Positions 1-8,243 are shown, counted from the first letter of the stretch. The stretch is DNA of 24,373 nucleotides from Acidobacteriaceae bacterium (GCA_003133425.1 PKXI01000122.1:1-24373); one strand, 5' to 3'. Numbers and translations are program-made. The notes: a model not told the origin generated them from the letters alone.

Positions 1-608
1 ACGTGGTGCGCCAGGGATTGGTGGCACTGCTCAGTGTGGTGGAGGGCCTGGAGGTGGTGGGCGAGGCCGCCGACGGTGTGGAAGCCATCGCGGCGTATCG
101 CAAGAGCAGGCCGGATATTACCCTGGTCGACCTGCGGCTGCCGAAGCTGAGCGGAGTGGAAGTAATTCAGCGCATCCGCATGGAAGCTCCGCATGCGCGG
201 TTGATTGTATTGACGACTTACGATGGTGATGAGGATATCTATCGCGCGCTGAAGGCCGGTGCAAAGGGATATCTGCTGAAGGGGATGACGACTCAGGAGC
301 TGATTGCCACCATTCGTGAGGTTCATGCAGGCAAGGCGCACATTCCGCCCGCCATTGCCGAGAAGCTGGCAGAACGCATGGGCACCGAAGATCTGACTCC
401 GCGCGAGGCCGAGGTGCTGGAACAGATTGTGAATGGCAAGAGCAACAAGGAGATCGCAACCGAACTTGCAATCTCAGAAGCAACGGTGAAGACCCACATC
501 AATAGTCTGCTGAGCAAGCTGGGTGTGACAGACCGGACACAGGCGGCGACCGCAGCAATCCGGCGAGGCATTGTTCCATGGGAATCCCTGAGAAAGCCGA
601 AATCATGA
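1..608 (+). CDS. NarL/FixJ-family response regulator (5'-truncated by window)
   Basis: DNA-binding response regulator of a two-component system. The visible frame begins inside the receiver domain: the first readable residues, VVRQGL, match the usual segment just after the acidic pair and His of NarL-type receivers, so about 10-15 N-terminal residues lie outside the window and the GTG at 3 is probably not the start. The likely phospho-acceptor Asp is residue 43 of the visible part (LVDLRLP), and the conserved Lys lies in GYLLKG. The last ~65 residues are a LuxR-type helix-turn-helix (LTPREAEVL, then NKEIA and ATVKTHI). The cognate kinase is not visible and probably lies upstream. The stop overlaps the start of the next gene, so the two are probably co-transcribed. 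The target genes cannot be read from sequence; the downstream operon is a candidate only by position. Confidence 0.95.
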   Translation, partial: VVRQGLVALLSVVEGLEVVGEAADGVEAIAAYRKSRPDITLVDLRLPKLSGVEVIQRIRMEAPHARLIVLTTYDGDEDIYRALKAGAKGYLLKGMTTQELIATIREVHAGKAHIPPAIAEKLAERMGTEDLTPREAEVLEQIVNGKSNKEIATELAISEATVKTHINSLLSKLGVTDRTQAATAAIRRGIVPWESLRKPKS

Positions 609-1138
609 ACACAAGAATTGCAGGATGGGCCTTTGCGTGCGGAGTGTTGCTGCTGGCTGTGTGTGCGCACCTGCCGGCGCAAAAGGCGGCATGGCGGCAG
701 GCGACGGAGAAGGAACTGGCTTCGGTGCTGCCGTCGCGGGCCCAGGTTGAGAACGAGCACGTCGAGACGGAGATGCGGACCGCGTCGGGGATTGTGAACG
801 GGCGGGGGCGCTACATTGCCGGTGTTGTGCTGCTGACGGCCGGATATTCCGTGGAAGGAAAGTATTCGCACTACCTGGTTGTTCAGGCGCCGGTGCGGAT
901 CGGCGGAGTTGCGCTGAAGCCGGGGACGTATGCATTCGGATGGAAGCGCGCTGAGGATGGAGATGAGCTTAACGTGCATTTCCACGACGCGGCGACGGGG
1001 ACGCTGGTGGGCAATACGGATGCGCACCGGATCGTTGGATCGACCCGGGTGGAAAGCCTGCACATCTGGCCGCCGGACGACAAAGGCCTGATTCAGATTG
1101 GCCGGTTCGGCATCCCCTACAAACTCGGAAACGAATAA
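605..1138 (+). CDS. Small secreted protein of unknown function
   Basis: Unrecognised 177-residue protein. I place the start at ATG 605, overlapping the regulator stop as ATGA, because a classic signal peptide begins exactly there: MNTR, then a hydrophobic core (AFACGVLLLAV), then a cleavage-like AHLPA-Q. An SD-like GAGAAAG sits about 8 bases upstream. An in-frame ATG at 578 would add nine polar residues ahead of the signal and is less likely. The mature part looks like a small beta-rich domain, with a segment PVRIGGVALKPGTYAFGW followed by a His-containing stretch (NVHFHDA) and RFGIPY near the end. This resembles small periplasmic beta-sandwich proteins common in Acidobacteria, but I cannot name a family. 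It is probably exported and co-expressed with the regulator. Confidence 0.8.
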   Translation: MNTRIAGWAFACGVLLLAVCAHLPAQKAAWRQATEKELASVLPSRAQVENEHVETEMRTASGIVNGRGRYIAGVVLLTAGYSVEGKYSHYLVVQAPVRIGGVALKPGTYAFGWKRAEDGDELNVHFHDAATGTLVGNTDAHRIVGSTRVESLHIWPPDDKGLIQIGRFGIPYKLGNE

Positions 1139-1210
1139 CCGAGCCTGAATCGCTGTATTTACGGCGCGGTTCTCCACCCTTTGATCGATACTGCCCGGCA
1201 TCACGGTCGA

Positions 1211-1216
1211 TATACT
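1211..1216 (+). promoter_or_regulatory. Candidate -10 box, possibly giving a leaderless transcript
   Basis: TATACT matches a bacterial -10 element. The A of the ATG at 1224 lies 8 bases after its last base, which is where transcription would start, and no Shine-Dalgarno sequence is visible before that ATG. Together these suggest a leaderless mRNA for the first CRTAC1 gene and the start of the long operon. No good -35 lies at 16-18 bases; TTGATC at 1181-1186 is 24 bases away, which is too far. The call rests on inspection only. Confidence 0.35.
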
Positions 1217-1223
1217 TACTGCC

Positions 1224-3086
1224 ATGCTTTGTGCACTTCGCGCGGCCATATTCCCAGGGCTGCTGGCTATCGGTGGAATGTTGTCTGCATCCGCCCAAGT
1301 CACAGCTCCACAGGGACTTCCCCAACCGCAACAGACCGACAAGCCCGCCGAGGGCGTGCAGCCGGAGGCCGCGGGCGGGGTAAACACCGGAGCACCTCAC
1401 CCGGCGCAACTCGACGAGCATCGCCGGCCCATTACCGCAGGTGGATTTGTTGCGGTTGGTCCGGTAGTTTTCGAGGATGCGTCTGAGAAGGCCGGACTGA
1501 CCCACTGGACCCACAAGATGGGCACGAAGGACAAGAAGTACATCATCGAGACCGATGGCTCGGGCGTGGGTCTGATCGACTACGACAACGATGGCTGGCT
1601 CGACATCTACGTGGTTAACGGCTCGACCTTCGACGCGCTGGACGGAAAAGAGACGCCGCCACATGCTGCGCTGTTCCACAACAATCACGACGGGACATTT
1701 ACGGATGTCGCCGCCAAGGCCGGTGTGACCAACGATCGCTGGGGATTTGGCGTTGCCATTGCCGACTACGACAACGACGGCTGGCCGGACATTTTCGTAT
1801 CGAACTGGGGCAAGAACCGGCTTTACCACAACAACCATGACGGCACGTTCACCGATGTAGCAGAGAAGGCTGGCGTGCAGTTGGGCAATTGGTCGGCAGG
1901 CGCCACGTGGGGCGACTTTGACGGCGATGGTCGCCTTGACCTGTTCGTGCCCGGCTACGTGCACTTCGACCGCAACAATCTACCCACGGGTGGTGAGAGT
2001 GGCGTCTCCGATACGTACTGCACTTTTCGCGGCGTGCTGGTGAATTGCGGCCCGAGAGGATTGAAGGGAGAGCCGGACCATCTTTTCCGCAACAACGGCG
2101 ACGGAACATTTTCCGACGTGAGCGAAAAAGCCGGCGTGGCCGATAAGCCCGGTTACTACGGACTGAGCTCGTTGTTTGTGGACATCAACAACGACGGCAA
2201 GGTGGACCTGCTCGTTGGTAATGACTCGACGCCAAACTATCTTTACCTGAACAAGGGCGATGGGACCATGGAGGACGAAAGCTACTCGTCGGGCTATGCG
2301 GTGAATGAGGTCGGGCGCGAGACCGCGACGATGGGGATTGCGGCCGGCGACTTTGAGAATAACGGCATGGTGGGCATATTCGATACCACCTTCTCCGACG
2401 ACTACAAGCCCCTCTACCGCAACGAGGGCGACGCCAACCTTACGGACATCAGCTATCAGCTCGGCATTGCCGAAATTTCGGTTCCGTTCCTCGGCTGGGG
2501 CGATGCGTTTATCGACTACGACAACGATGGCTGGAAAGATCTGCTGATGGCTGACGGACACGTCTACCCGCAGGTCGATCAGCACCCCTGGGGTACAAGC
2601 TGGGCGCAGCGGCCGATGCTCTTCCACAATAAGGAAGGAAAGAGCTTTGAAAATGTGCCGGCGGTCGAGGGGTCGGGCCTGGCCGATGTAATTGCCGGGC
2701 GCGGGATGGCCGTGGGCGATCTGTTCAATGACGGCAAGCTGGACGCGGTGATCAATGTAATGGATGGCCACCCGGTGCTGCTGCGCAATGTTTCCAAGGA
2801 TACGAACCACTGGTTGGAACTGAAGCTGGCGGGCGGAACGGGAAGCCCGCGCGATGCAGTTGGCGCCACGGTGTATGTAACCGCCAATGGGATGAAACAG
2901 CGAGGGGACGTGCTGAGCGGAGGCAGTTACGCTTCGACCAACGATCCGCGGCCGCACTTCGGTCTGGGGAAGGCAACGGCGGTGGATGCGATCGAAGTGC
3001 ACTGGCCGAGCGGCAAAGTTGAACACTTTAGCGTCCCCGGAGTGGATCGCATTGTGACGCTTACCGAGGGTGGGGGAAAGCAGTGA
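1224..3086 (+). CDS. CRTAC1-family secreted protein (FG-GAP repeats + ASPIC/UnbV domain), copy 1
   Basis: 620-residue exported protein with a signal peptide (hydrophobic run to about residue 25, SASAQ). It contains a series of FG-GAP/VCBS-type calcium loops with D-x-D-N-D-G pattern, starting near residues 119, 181, 231, 320, 431 and 499 (for example DYDNDGWLDIYV and DFDGDGRLDLFV), which should fold as an integrin-like beta-propeller. One blade near residue 375 is degenerate (DFENNGMVG), lacking the later acidic ligand. The last ~85 residues are an ASPIC/UnbV domain (NHWLELKL ... GATVYV ... HFGLGKA ... VHWPSG). The family is frequent in Acidobacteria and Planctomycetes and usually has no assigned biochemical role; protein or ligand binding in the periplasm or at the cell surface is likely. 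It heads the long gene run; its TGA overlaps a GTG that could extend the next gene. Confidence 0.93.
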   Translation: MLCALRAAIFPGLLAIGGMLSASAQVTAPQGLPQPQQTDKPAEGVQPEAAGGVNTGAPHPAQLDEHRRPITAGGFVAVGPVVFEDASEKAGLTHWTHKMGTKDKKYIIETDGSGVGLIDYDNDGWLDIYVVNGSTFDALDGKETPPHAALFHNNHDGTFTDVAAKAGVTNDRWGFGVAIADYDNDGWPDIFVSNWGKNRLYHNNHDGTFTDVAEKAGVQLGNWSAGATWGDFDGDGRLDLFVPGYVHFDRNNLPTGGESGVSDTYCTFRGVLVNCGPRGLKGEPDHLFRNNGDGTFSDVSEKAGVADKPGYYGLSSLFVDINNDGKVDLLVGNDSTPNYLYLNKGDGTMEDESYSSGYAVNEVGRETATMGIAAGDFENNGMVGIFDTTFSDDYKPLYRNEGDANLTDISYQLGIAEISVPFLGWGDAFIDYDNDGWKDLLMADGHVYPQVDQHPWGTSWAQRPMLFHNKEGKSFENVPAVEGSGLADVIAGRGMAVGDLFNDGKLDAVINVMDGHPVLLRNVSKDTNHWLELKLAGGTGSPRDAVGATVYVTANGMKQRGDVLSGGSYASTNDPRPHFGLGKATAVDAIEVHWPSGKVEHFSVPGVDRIVTLTEGGGKQ

Positions 3087-3171
3087 CCGATATGCGCGGT
3101 GCGTCCGAATCTCGATCACAGGAAGAGGATTTCTCCTCAACAGGGAGGTTTCGCCTCTTGCGGCGAGTCGC

Positions 3172-3177
3172 TACAAT
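3172..3177 (+). promoter_or_regulatory. Candidate -10 box before the multihaem cytochrome
   Basis: TACAAT resembles a -10 element and lies 10 bases before ATG 3188, the start best supported by the signal peptide of the cytochrome. If used, it would make a very short leader and an internal promoter within the operon. No convincing -35 is visible, and the upstream frame is also open, so translational coupling from the preceding gene remains possible. Confidence 0.25.
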
Positions 3178-3187
3178 GGCTGGTGCG

Positions 3188-5413
3188 ATGATTCCCCAAA
3201 TCCGCGCAAATCGAATCTTCTTTGCTCGCCGGAGCCTGCTGCTGGGAGTTGCCGCGTGCGGCATTATGGCATGGGCAACGCAGCCGGCGAGTGCGTCGGA
3301 CGATGCGGCCGTTGCGCCGCGAACGGAATACTCGCAGTCTGTCGACAAGCACTATAGCTATCGCTTTGGCGCGAACAAGCCGTTTCTCCCTTCGAATGCC
3401 GCGACCGATTCGGGCCAGTTCATTGACTCAAAAAGTTTTCTCACGGCGAAGTATTGCGGGCATTGTCACCAGGAAGCGCATGCTGAATGGCGCCAGACGG
3501 CGCACGCGAATTCGTTTCGGGCTCCCTGGTACATCAAGACGACGAACCTGCTTCGCGATGAGAAAGGGATTGAATACACGCGCCACTGCGAAGGCTGCCA
3601 TAATCCCATCGCGCTGGTTTCCGGCGCGCTGACGCCGCATTCGCCGGTCGATCGCAAGTTCGACGAGGACGGGATCACCTGCTCGGTTTGTCATTCCATA
3701 CAGAAAGTCGATACGCGCGGCACCGGAAGCTACGTACTTGGAACCCCTGCAGTGATGATCGATGACGCGGGTAAGCCCATCTACGGAGAGGTGCCTGACA
3801 AGGATATTCTTGCCCATCTCGACTGGCACTCGCGAGCAGTGATGAAAGATTTTTACCACACCAGCGAGTTCTGTTCCGCATGCCACAAGGCCGCGGTGCC
3901 CCGGCAACTGAATAACTACAAGTGGCAGCGCGCGATCTTCCTTTACGACGAATGGCAGACTTCCTCCTTCGCAAAACAATCTCCGCTTCCTTTCTATGTG
4001 AAGGACAAGCCGTCCACCTGCCAGACCTGCCACATGGTTCCCGAAGATATTGTGACCAAGGACTATGGAGCCGAACCGGGCAAACTCAAGTCGCACCGCT
4101 GGCTCGGAGCCAATACGCTGCTGCCGAAGTATTACAACTACGACACGCAGATGGAGCGGACCATCGCTTTTCTCCGCAACGGGGTCTTCAACGTGGACCT
4201 GTTCGGGTTGCAGCGCAATGGCGGCAAGATGATTGCGCCGCTTGGCAATGAGGCCTTCAAGATTGCGGCCGGAGATTCGCTCACTGTCTCGGTCGTAGTC
4301 CAGAACAAGGGAATTGCTCATAACCATGTTCCTGAACAGCGGGACTTTTACGAGAGCTGGGTGGAATTCGAATGTAAAGATGCGGCGGGGCACACGCTGA
4401 TGCACTCCGGCGGCATTGGTTCGGAGGGTGCGCTGGATCCAACTGCGCACAGCTTCACCAGCCGGCTTGTCGATGTTAACGGGAAGCTGATCGATCTTCA
4501 TCAGATCTGGAATACGCGAATCATTGCTTACAACAACACCATTGTCTCGGGCCGCTCGCAGATTGTTCGCTATGAGTTCACCGTACCCAAGGACGCGGTG
4601 GGTTCATTCACCATGACAGCCAAGGTGAACTATCGCCGCTTCAATCAGCACTACATCGACTTTGGTTTGGCAAAACACTACGAGATGCCGGTGGTAGAGA
4701 TGGCCTCCCGCACGCGGACGCTGACGCTGGGGGCCAATCCGAAAGTGCCACCGGATGCCGCGGACAATGCGGAGTGGATGCGATGGAATAATTACGGCAT
4801 TGGCCTGCTCGACGCGCAGCAATATGCCGAGAGTACGCGTGCGTTTGAACAGGTTGTCCGCCTGCGCCCTGACTATGCCGATGCCTATACCAACGTTGCG
4901 ATTGCCAACTTCCAGTGGCAGCGCTACGCTGTCTCGCGCAGCAGCCTTGAGAAGGCGCTCCAGCTTTCGCCGCACAATGCGCGCGCTCTTTACTATCTCG
5001 CGCTTGTAGAGCGAATTCAGGGACATCCGGCTGCAGCAATTGCCGATTTGCGCGAGGTGACAACGCAATACCCGCGTTCGCGCGACGCCCATCGCGAGCT
5101 TGGTTTCTCGCTTTATCAGATGCACAAATACGATGAGGCGCGCACGGAGTACGAGAATGTTCAGTCGATAGATCCGGACGACCTCTCCGCGCATTACATT
5201 CTCTCCATCGTCTATCGGCGCCTGGGCATGAAGGAGAATGCCGCGCGCGAGGCGGCTGCATTTGCGGATCAGAAGGACGACCCCACCGCGGGCGAATACG
5301 CGCTGGACTTTCTGCGCAAACATCCAGAGGTGACTTCAGAGAGCGTTCCCTGGCACACCCACCAGAATTCGGCCATCCATGCTGTCGAAGAGAACGAAGG
5401 CGACGGGCAATGA
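3188..5413 (+). CDS. Pentahaem cytochrome c554-like protein with C-terminal TPR repeats
   Basis: Exported multihaem c-type cytochrome, 741 residues from ATG 3188. Five CxxCH sites are visible at residues 90 (CGHCH), 134 (CEGCH), 165 (CSVCH), 229 (CSACH) and 278 (CQTCH), with the arrangement and flanking His-rich segments of the cytochrome c554/c-prime family. A middle beta-rich region follows, and then about four TPR repeats over residues 523-700 (e.g. YGIGLLDAQQYAEST, ALYYLALVERIQG). Likely role: periplasmic electron transfer or redox catalysis with a protein-docking arm. Start choice: the frame is open from GTG 3083, overlapping the previous stop with a purine-rich SD, and TTG 3158 has GGGAGG upstream. 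However, the signal peptide (RIFFARRSLLLGVAACG ... ASAS) is normally spaced only from 3176 or 3188. Its stop overlaps the next start (ATGA), coupling it to the small cytochrome. Confidence 0.92.
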   Translation: MIPQIRANRIFFARRSLLLGVAACGIMAWATQPASASDDAAVAPRTEYSQSVDKHYSYRFGANKPFLPSNAATDSGQFIDSKSFLTAKYCGHCHQEAHAEWRQTAHANSFRAPWYIKTTNLLRDEKGIEYTRHCEGCHNPIALVSGALTPHSPVDRKFDEDGITCSVCHSIQKVDTRGTGSYVLGTPAVMIDDAGKPIYGEVPDKDILAHLDWHSRAVMKDFYHTSEFCSACHKAAVPRQLNNYKWQRAIFLYDEWQTSSFAKQSPLPFYVKDKPSTCQTCHMVPEDIVTKDYGAEPGKLKSHRWLGANTLLPKYYNYDTQMERTIAFLRNGVFNVDLFGLQRNGGKMIAPLGNEAFKIAAGDSLTVSVVVQNKGIAHNHVPEQRDFYESWVEFECKDAAGHTLMHSGGIGSEGALDPTAHSFTSRLVDVNGKLIDLHQIWNTRIIAYNNTIVSGRSQIVRYEFTVPKDAVGSFTMTAKVNYRRFNQHYIDFGLAKHYEMPVVEMASRTRTLTLGANPKVPPDAADNAEWMRWNNYGIGLLDAQQYAESTRAFEQVVRLRPDYADAYTNVAIANFQWQRYAVSRSSLEKALQLSPHNARALYYLALVERIQGHPAAAIADLREVTTQYPRSRDAHRELGFSLYQMHKYDEARTEYENVQSIDPDDLSAHYILSIVYRRLGMKENAAREAAAFADQKDDPTAGEYALDFLRKHPEVTSESVPWHTHQNSAIHAVEENEGDGQ

Positions 5414-5730
5414 AGCTGTGGCTAGCGTGCTTCGTACTGTTTGTAGCTTCTTCCAGCGTGGTGATGGCATCGTCCCGAAAGCAACGGGAGCAAGGCGCTG
5501 CTGTGTTTGCCTCGAGCGGTTGCCAGCATTGCCACTCAATTCACCACGTTGGAGGTCATCGAGGGCCAGATCTCTCCGGCGTCGGTAGAAGGAAGAAAAA
5601 GTCAGAGATGCTGCGACAGATTACTTTCGGAAGCAAGATAATGCCGGCCTTTGGAGATAGCCTTTCCAAGCCGGAGATAGATGCCCTGATCGCTTACCTG
5701 CGCTCCTGCCGCGACAAGCACAGCCAGTGA
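5410..5730 (+). CDS. Small monohaem cytochrome c (class I)
   Basis: 106-residue exported cytochrome c. It has an N-terminal signal (MKLWLACFVLFVASSSVV ... AS), a single CQHCH haem site in the first half, and a Met in KIMPAFGDSLS that fits the sixth iron ligand of small class I (c6/cbb3-CcoP-like) cytochromes. It ends with the typical IDALIAYLRS helix. ATG 5410 overlaps the stop of the pentahaem cytochrome by four bases, so the two should be made together. The natural inference is that it shuttles electrons between the pentahaem partner and another periplasmic or membrane redox protein. Confidence 0.92.
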   Translation: MKLWLACFVLFVASSSVVMASSRKQREQGAAVFASSGCQHCHSIHHVGGHRGPDLSGVGRRKKKSEMLRQITFGSKIMPAFGDSLSKPEIDALIAYLRSCRDKHSQ

Positions 5731-5776
5731 CACTTCCAATTGCAGGACAATACTCCAAGCCCTTGAGGATGTACCC

Positions 5777-7198
5777 ATGAATGACGTGGTTTTGGCCCCG
5801 GCCGTACGGCAACTAGAGCTTTTGCGCAGCGGAGAAATTTCGGTGGTTGAACTGGCCGAGGCCCACATCCGGCAGATCGAGCGGCTTAATCCCAGGCTTA
5901 ATGCGCTGGTGGATTTTGATGCTGACCGGATTCGGAAACAGGCACAGAGACTCGATGCAACGACTGAGACGCGCGGTCCGCTGCATGGATTGCCGGTCAC
6001 GATCAAGTCTTCAATTGCGACTGCAGGTTACCGCTGCGAAATCGGCAGCCTGTTGCACCGCGGCGATGTATGCAACGAGGACGCGGTGGTGGTGGCGCGG
6101 CTTCGTGCAGCGGGAACGCTGATTTTGGGAACGACCAACTGCCCGGAATTCCTGATGGCCTATGAGACGGCGAATCTTTTGCATGGCCGCACATTGAACC
6201 CATGGGATCTCAGCCGCTCTCCAGGTGGATCGAGCGGGGGGGAATCGGCGGCAATTGCAGCCGGGCTTTCGGCTGCGGGACTGGGCAGCGATAGTGGCGG
6301 TTCGGTGCGCGAGCCGGCGCACTTCACGGGCATTTGCTCGCTCAAGCCGACGCCGGGGCGCATACCTGGGCGAGGGCATCTTCCACCGTGTGTGGGGCCT
6401 TTCGCGACACTCGGCGCAATTGGTCCGATGGCGCGCACCATTGACGATGTTGCGCTTCTGTTCCGTACCTTGTCTGGACACGACCCTCTCGATCCGCTAA
6501 GTCCGCCTGTCAAGCTGCGCGACGTGAGCCTCGATGAGCTGCGGACTTTTGCGATTGGGTTCTTCGAGGATGACGGGCTGGTTCCGGTAACGCCGGAAAC
6601 GCGCGCGGCGGTGCAGGAAGCGGCGGCTGCACTCGCCGACGCGGGCTTTCGCGTGACGCCGTTCCGGCCACGGACCCTGGAACCGCTGCGGCAGTTGTGG
6701 TGGAAGTTCTTTGTGCAGTGCGGCGCGATGTTGTATGAGCCGGAGATTCGCGGCAAGCGTGACCAACTAAGCCCCATCTTCAAGGAGTTTCTCGGCTTCT
6801 CAGAGGCTGTGCCTCCGCTAACGTCTGCCGAGTTGTTGGCGGCATGGGCCGAGTTGGACCTGCTGCGATCCAAAGTCCTTGAGGAAATGCGCGAGTTTCC
6901 GGTTCTGCTGTGCCCGGTGGCCAGTATTCCTGCCTTTCGTCACGACGAGCGCGGTTGGAACGTCGAGGACCGAAAAGTCGAGTACCTTGACGCCATGCGG
7001 TACACGCAGTGGTTTAACGTGCTGGGGGCGCCGGCCGCAGTGGTTCCGGTGGGCTGGGCGAAGCAGGACACCGGCGAGAGTCTGCCGATTGGCGTCCAGA
7101 TTGCGGCGCGGCCGTTTGACGATGAGATCGCGTTGGGAATTGCCCTCATTGTGGACACCGCGTTCGGATTCTCTCCGCCTCCGATGGCGTTGGTGTAA
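5777..7198 (+). CDS. Amidase signature-family hydrolase
   Basis: 473-residue enzyme of the amidase signature family, which hydrolyses a carboxamide or amide bond to acid plus ammonia or amine. The Ser-cisSer-Lys triad is visible at the expected spacing: Lys77 (GLPVTIK), Ser152 (GGSSGG) and Ser176 (GSDSGGSVR). The intervals of 75 and 24 residues match those I know for fatty-acid amide hydrolase. Length is normal for the family. There is no signal peptide, so it is cytoplasmic, unlike its secreted neighbours. A good SD (GAGGA, about 7 bases before ATG 5777) supports the start. It lies 46 bases after the small cytochrome. The substrate cannot be deduced; I see no GatB/GatC neighbours that would suggest a tRNA amidotransferase subunit. 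Confidence 0.95.
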   Translation: MNDVVLAPAVRQLELLRSGEISVVELAEAHIRQIERLNPRLNALVDFDADRIRKQAQRLDATTETRGPLHGLPVTIKSSIATAGYRCEIGSLLHRGDVCNEDAVVVARLRAAGTLILGTTNCPEFLMAYETANLLHGRTLNPWDLSRSPGGSSGGESAAIAAGLSAAGLGSDSGGSVREPAHFTGICSLKPTPGRIPGRGHLPPCVGPFATLGAIGPMARTIDDVALLFRTLSGHDPLDPLSPPVKLRDVSLDELRTFAIGFFEDDGLVPVTPETRAAVQEAAAALADAGFRVTPFRPRTLEPLRQLWWKFFVQCGAMLYEPEIRGKRDQLSPIFKEFLGFSEAVPPLTSAELLAAWAELDLLRSKVLEEMREFPVLLCPVASIPAFRHDERGWNVEDRKVEYLDAMRYTQWFNVLGAPAAVVPVGWAKQDTGESLPIGVQIAARPFDDEIALGIALIVDTAFGFSPPPMALV

Positions 7199-7399
7199 AT
7201 GCTGGCTCCCAAGATTCATGCGTCTCAGACCGGAATTCTTCAGCGCATTCAGGACAATCTAGACGTGCCAGGAATTGCTATCCATCTCCACCTTTTGGTG
7301 GAGGCGCCGAAGGAAATGGAGCGCTACACTTGGGCTTCCCCAGGATGGAGCGCGCAGTGTGTGCGTAAGCTGGCAGGAAAGATTTGCCGATGCACCTGA
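7199..7399 (+). CDS. Possible 66-residue small ORF (uncertain)
   Basis: An open frame starts with ATG directly after the amidase stop (TAAATG), an arrangement compatible with translational coupling. The product ([19 protein letters not shown]...) has a believable amino-acid mixture but no motif I recognise, no signal peptide and no clear SD of its own. It overlaps the most likely start of the DAHP synthase by about 40 bases. It could instead be non-coding leader, or the remains of an ancestral N-terminal extension of the synthase in another frame, although it does not resemble the usual regulatory domain of that enzyme. Confidence 0.25.
   Translation: MLAPKIHASQTGILQRIQDNLDVPGIAIHLHLLVEAPKEMERYTWASPGWSAQCVRKLAGKICRCT
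7286..7303 (+). other. Perfect short hairpin in the amidase-DAHP synthase gap
   Basis: CTCCACC and GGTGGAG form a perfect 7-bp stem around a TTTT loop. It lies between the amidase stop and the probable DAHP synthase start and is not followed by a T-run, so it does not look like an intrinsic terminator. It could be a leader structure or an RNA processing or stability element, or chance. It lies upstream of the candidate -10 at 7325, so a transcript from that box would not contain it. Confidence 0.35.
7325..7330 (+). promoter_or_regulatory. Candidate -10 box for the DAHP synthase
   Basis: TACACT (preceded by GC) resembles a -10 element. A start of transcription about 7 bases later would be followed by an SD-like AGGATGGAG (7342-7350) and then GTG 7359, a sensible order. 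No clear -35 is visible, so this is weak evidence for an internal promoter that would let the synthase and the genes after it be expressed separately from the upstream part. Confidence 0.25.
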
Positions 7400-8243
7400 T
7401 GTTCTGACGAGTGCCGGTTGCCGTCCCACGGTCGTGCAGGTGCTGGACCTGAAGATCGGCGCGGGCGAGTGCATCACCATGGCGGGGCCATGCTCGGTGG
7501 AAACCGAGTTCCAGTTGATCGCCACTGCCCACCATGTCCGCCGCGCGGGTGCGCGCATCCTGCGTGGAGGCGCATTTAAGCCGCGCAGTTCTCCATACGC
7601 ATTTCAGGGACTTGGCCTTGAAGGCCTGAAGTTGCTGGCCCGGGCTCGCGAATTGAGCGGTCTGGCCATCGTCACCGAAGTGATGTCGGAGGGCGATGTT
7701 CCCCTCGTCGCCGAATACGCGGACATTTTGCAGATAGGCGCGCGCAGCATGGAGAACTACGCTCTGCTGGAGGCCGCGGCGCGGTCCGGCAAGCCCATTC
7801 TTCTGAAGCGCGGCCTGGTTGCCACCATCGGCGACTTACTGCGCTCAGCGCAATTGATTCTCGATTTCGGAAATCCAAATGTGATGCTGTGCGAGCGCGG
7901 CATTCGCACCTTTGAGACGGCACTGCGCAATACTTTCGATGCGGCCGCCATTGCCCTCCTCAAGCAGATCACGCACCTGCCGGTGATTGCGGATCCAAGC
8001 CACGCGGCAGGACGCAGCGAACTGGTTCCTGCACTGGCGCGCATCGCAGTAGCAGCTGGTGCAGATGGACTTCTGGTTGAGGTGCATCCCAACCCCGAAA
8101 AGGCATGGAGTGACGGCGAACAGTCACTCAACTTTGCGGAATTCGACGCGATGATGGCCGCTCTCAATCCATGGATTGAGTTGCGCAATTTGGAACTGGA
8201 GCAGCGCGACACGGGGACCGAAGCCATCGAGGTGATGGGATGA
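7359..8243 (+). CDS. aroF: 3-deoxy-7-phosphoheptulonate (DAHP) synthase, type I-beta, short form
   Basis: Condenses phosphoenolpyruvate and erythrose-4-phosphate to DAHP, the first step of the shikimate pathway. Family motifs are complete: AGPCSVE (Cys metal ligand), [48 protein letters not shown] (His ligand), [16 protein letters not shown] (Glu and Asp ligands). I choose GTG 7359 because AGGATGGAG lies 8 bases upstream. The frame is open back to TTG 7275, but those extra 28 residues (FWWRRRRKW...) do not look like protein of this family. From 7359 the enzyme is 294 residues, with the metal Cys at about 45 instead of about 100. The N-terminal ferredoxin-like regulatory domain of Thermotoga-type enzymes is therefore absent, and feedback inhibition by Tyr or Phe is probably missing. 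It overlaps the next gene as ATGA. It could be dedicated to a product of this cluster rather than to general aromatic synthesis. Confidence 0.9.
   Translation: MCVSWQERFADAPDVLTSAGCRPTVVQVLDLKIGAGECITMAGPCSVETEFQLIATAHHVRRAGARILRGGAFKPRSSPYAFQGLGLEGLKLLARARELSGLAIVTEVMSEGDVPLVAEYADILQIGARSMENYALLEAAARSGKPILLKRGLVATIGDLLRSAQLILDFGNPNVMLCERGIRTFETALRNTFDAAAIALLKQITHLPVIADPSHAAGRSELVPALARIAVAAGADGLLVEVHPNPEKAWSDGEQSLNFAEFDAMMAALNPWIELRNLELEQRDTGTEAIEVMG

Noticed and set aside
1137..1171. Imperfect hairpin (AACCGAGC / GCGCGGTT) after the small secreted protein as a terminator
   Set aside because: One mismatch, a 19-base loop and no T-run; not enough to call.
323..1387. Long reverse-strand open frame of 354 codons opposite the regulator and secreted protein
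   Set aside because: It is the shadow of two well-supported forward genes, with Arg/Ser/Pro-rich composition and no motif.
1980..3140. Reverse open frame of 386 codons opposite the first CRTAC1 gene
   Set aside because: Same antisense effect of the Asp-rich repeats; no start signal and no family resemblance.
7199..7399. Frameshifted N-terminal regulatory domain of the DAHP synthase
   Set aside because: I compared the translated sequence with the ferredoxin-like domain pattern I know (hydrophobic strand, helix, ERTVIGVIG-type motif) and saw no match, so I do not call a frameshift; an alignment could overturn this.
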